A stretch of 64,000 nt of DNA from Deinococcus sp. KSM4-11 (lineage in GTDB: Bacteria > Deinococcota > Deinococci > Deinococcales > Deinococcaceae): the NCBI RefSeq assembly GCF_004801415.1, contig NZ_SSNX01000001.1:248001-312000 (forward strand), read 5' to 3'. Of the stretch, positions 61,159 to 64,000 are shown piece by piece. A program made the position numbers and the translations under genes. Position 1 is the stretch's first letter, and each line of letters starts with the position of its first letter. Under the pieces are notes generated by a model. It ran no database searches. It was not told the DNA's origin and saw only the letters and a program-made list of their open reading frames with translations.

Positions 61159-61190
61159 CCGAGTAACCTATCCGCTGAACCAAACGCACT

Positions 61191-61220
61191 GGCGGCCGGG
61201 AGGAGATGTTCCCGGCCGCC
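61191..61220. terminator. Convergent terminator
   Basis: GGCGGCCGGG (61191-61200) pairs exactly with CCCGGCCGCC (61211-61220) across 10 nt, between the DUF2383-like gene and the HAMP-protein gene. GCTTCTTCG follows on the plus strand. Confidence 0.7.
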
Positions 61221-61233
61221 GCTTCTTCGCAGG

Positions 61234-62760
61234 CTATTCGCGCTTACGACGGCGCAGGCGTTCCAGGGCGGATTCCAGGCTCAGGCGCATGCGTTCCAGG
61301 GCCTGCGACAGGTCGCCAATCTCGTCGTTGCGTTCCAGCGACACCGAGCGCGACAGGTCGCCCATGCTGATCGCGTCGGCCGATTTCACGAGCTGCTCGA
61401 TGGGCTGCACGATGGCCCGCGCCGCACGGTTTGCCAGGTAGGACGCGATCGCCAAGCTGAACAGGGAGGTCACGATCACCAGCAGGATGGTGTTGCGGAG
61501 GTTGGCGCTGAACACGTCGTTCTTCAGACCGACCGTGACCCGGTGGATCAGCTCGCCCTTCTCGGCGCCGACCGGCATGGCCGTGGGCTGCCCGATGGCA
61601 TTCCCGACCACGGACAGGCGGGTCACGACGTACGTGCCTCCGCCCAGCCGCATGACCCCGCCGTTGGGGTGCCCGGTCGTCCAGGTGGCGACGCTCTTGT
61701 TCCATGTGTCGTTCACCTTGAGGTCCTTGGAGCGCAGGTAGGTCACGCCGCCGGGTTTCTCGATCCGAACGAAGGCCACGTTGGGGTCTTTCAGCACCGT
61801 GTCCAGCTGCATGTACGCGAGGCTCTCGCTGCCCGTGGTCAGCGTGGTGCCCAGGGTGGCCGCGAGAGTGCGGGCCTGATCCTGCACTACCTGACTCTGC
61901 AATCTGGGCAGCAGGGCGCTCAGGAGCAGCAGAGTCACGGCTGCGGCCAGCACGAGTGGCAGCAGCGTGGCCAGCAGCAGCCGCCGCGACAGCGGCACGC
62001 GGGCTCCCCGCGCGGCCGCCCGGTCGTCGGCAGCGACTGGCATCATGACAGGGACGACCTCCTCGGCCTTCACGTCGGGCACACTCGCGGGTTCGTGCAT
62101 GGTCAGCGCCCCAGTGAAGTCCGACCACACGTCCACCTCGGGCGTGGGGGCCGCGACGCCGCCCAGCGCGCTCGGTGCCGGGGCGGTGAGGCGGCCGAAG
62201 GTGCCGGGTTCCAGCGTGAGCACCTCGGCCGTCGTGGCGTGCATGGCCCCGGCAGAGCCCGTTGGCGCCGGATGCACGTCCGCGAATGAGGGAAAGCCCA
62301 GATCCGCCGCCGAGTGCACGGGTTCGACCCCGAAGGCGGGTGTCGAGAGCAGCGGATTCAGGGGTTCGGCGGTGACCGGCGCGCTGGGCCACGCGGGCAT
62401 TGACCCCCCGAAGGGCTCCGGGGCCAGGGGACGGCGGGTCGGGGCAAGCAGGGCGTCGTCCAGGGCCGGCGTCGCCACGTGGAACGGCGAGTGGTCCGGC
62501 ACGCCCTGGAAGGATTCGTCGAGGACGCTCGTCTCGTCCCGCACGGACTCCAGGGTCACGTCGGCGCCGACCGCCTGGAACAGACCGAGCAGCAGTTCGG
62601 CGCGGGCGCGGCTGGTGGGTTTCATCAGGCGGCCGGTGCGCCGGGAAGCCAGACGACCGGCCTGCTCGGCGCTCAAGCCGAACCGCTGGGTGAGTTGGAG
62701 TTCCAGGGGTTCACGGGCCGAGTCGCCCACCGCCTGATTGATCAGAACTGTGTACTTCAT
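61234..62760 (-). CDS. Membrane protein with extracytoplasmic sensor region and HAMP domain, no output domain
   Basis: A 508-residue protein. The N-terminus (MKYTVLINQAVGDSAREPLE, LFQAVGADVTLESV) is a small folded domain, then about 150 Pro/Ala/Thr-rich residues. Two membrane segments (LLLATLLPLVLAAAVTLLLL and NTILLVIVTSLFSLAIASYL) enclose about 150 residues with the shape of a single Cache-like sensor. A HAMP domain (IVQPIEQLVKSADAISMGDL) and a short coiled coil end the protein. No kinase, methyl-accepting or cyclase domain follows. It is the last gene of a minus-strand cluster. Confidence 0.75.
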   Translation of the reverse strand: MKYTVLINQAVGDSAREPLELQLTQRFGLSAEQAGRLASRRTGRLMKPTSRARAELLLGLFQAVGADVTLESVRDETSVLDESFQGVPDHSPFHVATPALDDALLAPTRRPLAPEPFGGSMPAWPSAPVTAEPLNPLLSTPAFGVEPVHSAADLGFPSFADVHPAPTGSAGAMHATTAEVLTLEPGTFGRLTAPAPSALGGVAAPTPEVDVWSDFTGALTMHEPASVPDVKAEEVVPVMMPVAADDRAAARGARVPLSRRLLLATLLPLVLAAAVTLLLLSALLPRLQSQVVQDQARTLAATLGTTLTTGSESLAYMQLDTVLKDPNVAFVRIEKPGGVTYLRSKDLKVNDTWNKSVATWTTGHPNGGVMRLGGGTYVVTRLSVVGNAIGQPTAMPVGAEKGELIHRVTVGLKNDVFSANLRNTILLVIVTSLFSLAIASYLANRAARAIVQPIEQLVKSADAISMGDLSRSVSLERNDEIGDLSQALERMRLSLESALERLRRRKRE

Positions 62761-62815
62761 GCCGCTCCCCCTGCTCGTGGTCTGTCGTGTGCGCTAAGTG
62801 TGGTGGGCGTGCCGG

Positions 62816-63220
62816 TCATGCCATGCCCCGTTCCCGCAGCTGCCGCGCGAACAGCTGCGCCCGGTCCTGCGTGAGTTGCGCGGCCAGGCTGGCGAGGAGC
62901 GCACTCAGGGTGGCCCGCTGTCCGAGGTCGTCGAGCACCTCGTCCACCATCACCGAGGCCAGCGGCCCTACCGCCGCCGCGAGGCACTGCGTGACGACCC
63001 GCGCGGTGGCGTCGCCAACCTGCTGCTCACGGCGGACGGCCTGGCCCACCCAGCGGTGCGCTTCGTCCACGCTGGCCTGCACGTCCGCTAGGGTGGTGTG
63101 CGCCAGCCGGGCCACCTCACCGGCCGGCCGGGAGCCGTCCACGTGGTGCATGACCCTCCACACGCGGTAGGGCATGGGGGTGGCGTCGCTGAGACCGTCG
63201 GGCCAGGTGAGGGGGTTCAT
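62816..63220 (-). CDS. Unknown small protein, possible DUF8082-like segment
   Basis: A 134-residue protein. The N-terminal half (MPYRVWRVMHHVDGSRPAGE, VARLAHTTLADVQASVDEAH) looks like a winged-helix region, and the C-terminal half (AAAVGPLASVMVDEVLDDLG) resembles the IGPxAxxLVDE pattern seen beside Roadblock/MglB-type and kinase regulators. The start at 63220 overlaps the preceding stop by ATGA. Function unknown. A 55-bp gap separates it from the HAMP protein. Confidence 0.6.
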   Translation of the reverse strand: MNPLTWPDGLSDATPMPYRVWRVMHHVDGSRPAGEVARLAHTTLADVQASVDEAHRWVGQAVRREQQVGDATARVVTQCLAAAVGPLASVMVDEVLDDLGQRATLSALLASLAAQLTQDRAQLFARQLRERGMA

Positions 63221-63999
63221 AGGTTCTCCAGTCCGGCCGCTGCCCATTCAGGCCGGGCCCGCAATTCCAGGAGCGGAAGGTCGCCCAGGCGCACGCCCAG
63301 GCGGGCCAGGGCCGCGCGTAGCGCCGCCAGCAGGGCGGGACGGAATTCCTGCACCTTCAGTGAGGGATCCAGGTGCAGGTGCCCGCCGCGCAGCACGACC
63401 TCCTGCGCGAAGGGATCCAGGCAGACGTAGGTGCTGCACAGCCGCGCGCAGACCTCACGCCACGCATTTTCCAGCGGCGCGGCGCGGCTCACGGCGGCCA
63501 GCAGGGCCTGCCAGAACGCGGCCAGCTGCTCGGCACTCACGTCCTCGTAGGGAGAGCAGGTGGTGCACTGCGCGCCGGCCTTCGGCACCGTGCCGGCGAT
63601 GAGCTGGCCGCCCTCCCAGTAACTGCCGTGCCCGGCCCCGACGAGGATGCCCGTGAACATGTCGCGTACCAGTGTGGCCTGCGGCGTGGGCCACGTGCCG
63701 CTCAGGGGCTGGGTGGGCCGGGCACGGCTCGACCACACGAGCTGCGCCACGCGGGGATCCTGAACGGTCAGGGTCACGCGGGCTCTGGGAAGGGCCTGCG
63801 TGGCCGTCACCCACGCGACCTCCTGCCCCCCCCAGGTGAAGCCGCCGCGCAGCTCACCGCGGATCCAGATGAAGCGGGCCCAGCTGCCCTCCTGCGAGGC
63901 GTCGAACACGCCGCTCAGGCCCTGGCCCTGGCGGGTGGCGAGGTCGATGGTGATGTCGGTCCAGGGGTAGTGGTCGGTACTCAGGCCGACGTACACGGC
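63217..63999 (-). CDS. Unknown protein, probably 5'-incomplete
   Basis: At least 260 residues, with the frame open to the window edge; a GTG at 63996 could be the start but nothing upstream can be read. The first half (GQGLSGVFDASQEGSWARFI, WIRGELRGGFTWGGQ) loosely resembles DUF4388-like domains of gliding and pilus regulators. The middle has SYWEGGQLIAGTVPKAG and CTTCSPYEDVSAEQLAAFW with a Cys pair. It overlaps the next gene by ATGA, so the three genes here form one unit. Confidence 0.55.
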   Translation of the reverse strand, partial: AVYVGLSTDHYPWTDITIDLATRQGQGLSGVFDASQEGSWARFIWIRGELRGGFTWGGQEVAWVTATQALPRARVTLTVQDPRVAQLVWSSRARPTQPLSGTWPTPQATLVRDMFTGILVGAGHGSYWEGGQLIAGTVPKAGAQCTTCSPYEDVSAEQLAAFWQALLAAVSRAAPLENAWREVCARLCSTYVCLDPFAQEVVLRGGHLHLDPSLKVQEFRPALLAALRAALARLGVRLGDLPLLELRARPEWAAAGLENL

Positions 64000-64000
64000 C

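Overview
The window is high-GC chromosomal DNA from a Deinococcus-type bacterium. The evidence is the Mn-superoxide dismutase, UvrA and P450 protein sequences, which look deinococcal; a LysW-pathway aminotransferase (lysJ), typical of Deinococcus-Thermus; and many start codons placed 6-7 nt after a TANNNT -10 box, the leaderless arrangement common in this phylum. I see no rRNA, tRNA, CRISPR array, insertion sequence or prophage.

Layout. 1-5.4 kb: end of a DJ-1/PfpI gene, an FMN-type split-barrel protein, an EamA transporter, lysJ, a VanW protein and a VOC protein. 5.5-19.2 kb: a catabolic locus with a LacI repressor, an oligosaccharide/peptide-type ABC transporter (one permease fused to an ATPase), a GH3 beta-glucosidase, two xylose-isomerase-like (AP_endonuc_2) enzymes and two Gfo/Idh/MocA oxidoreductases. 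It could import glycosides and cleave them hydrolytically or through 3-keto intermediates. 19.2-21.1 kb: a tight four-gene operon of small enzymes. 21.2-27.8 kb: leuA and ilvBN-(unknown gene)-ilvC on the minus strand. Each of these units is preceded by what reads as a complete transcription attenuator: a leucine-rich or valine/isoleucine-rich leader peptide, an antiterminator pairing and a U-tract terminator.

27.9-35 kb: a DEAD-box RNA helicase whose start site lies in a hairpin, divergent from uvrA, which carries a candidate radiation/desiccation response motif; then a membrane protein and a DsbA/DsbB-type thiol oxidation pair. 35-42 kb: AI-2E-type permease, TRAP transporter (fused permease plus TAXI-type binding protein), an orphan GlnQ-like ATPase and an MFS transporter. 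41.9-46.3 kb: a LacI regulator and a xylFHG-like sugar ABC transporter with a perfect operator palindrome. 46.3-53.2 kb: a CLC-type channel with an altered selectivity motif, sodA, a cytochrome P450, and acyl-CoA carboxylase and dehydrogenase genes. 53.2-64 kb: amidase, a possible PD-(D/E)XK protein, alpha/beta hydrolase, nucleoside hydrolase, a 34-residue leaderless peptide, the bifunctional (p)ppGpp enzyme Rel, a DUF2071 protein, a shortened DUF2383-like gene, and a HAMP-protein operon that runs off the right edge.

The strongest regulatory findings are the paired leu and ilv attenuators with leaderless leader peptides, the uvrA motif and the helicase leader hairpin. The strongest metabolic candidate is the 5.5-19.2 kb locus. 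Start sites were chosen from ribosome-binding sites, overlaps with the previous gene, or TANNNT boxes. All family assignments come from reading the translations; no database search was run.
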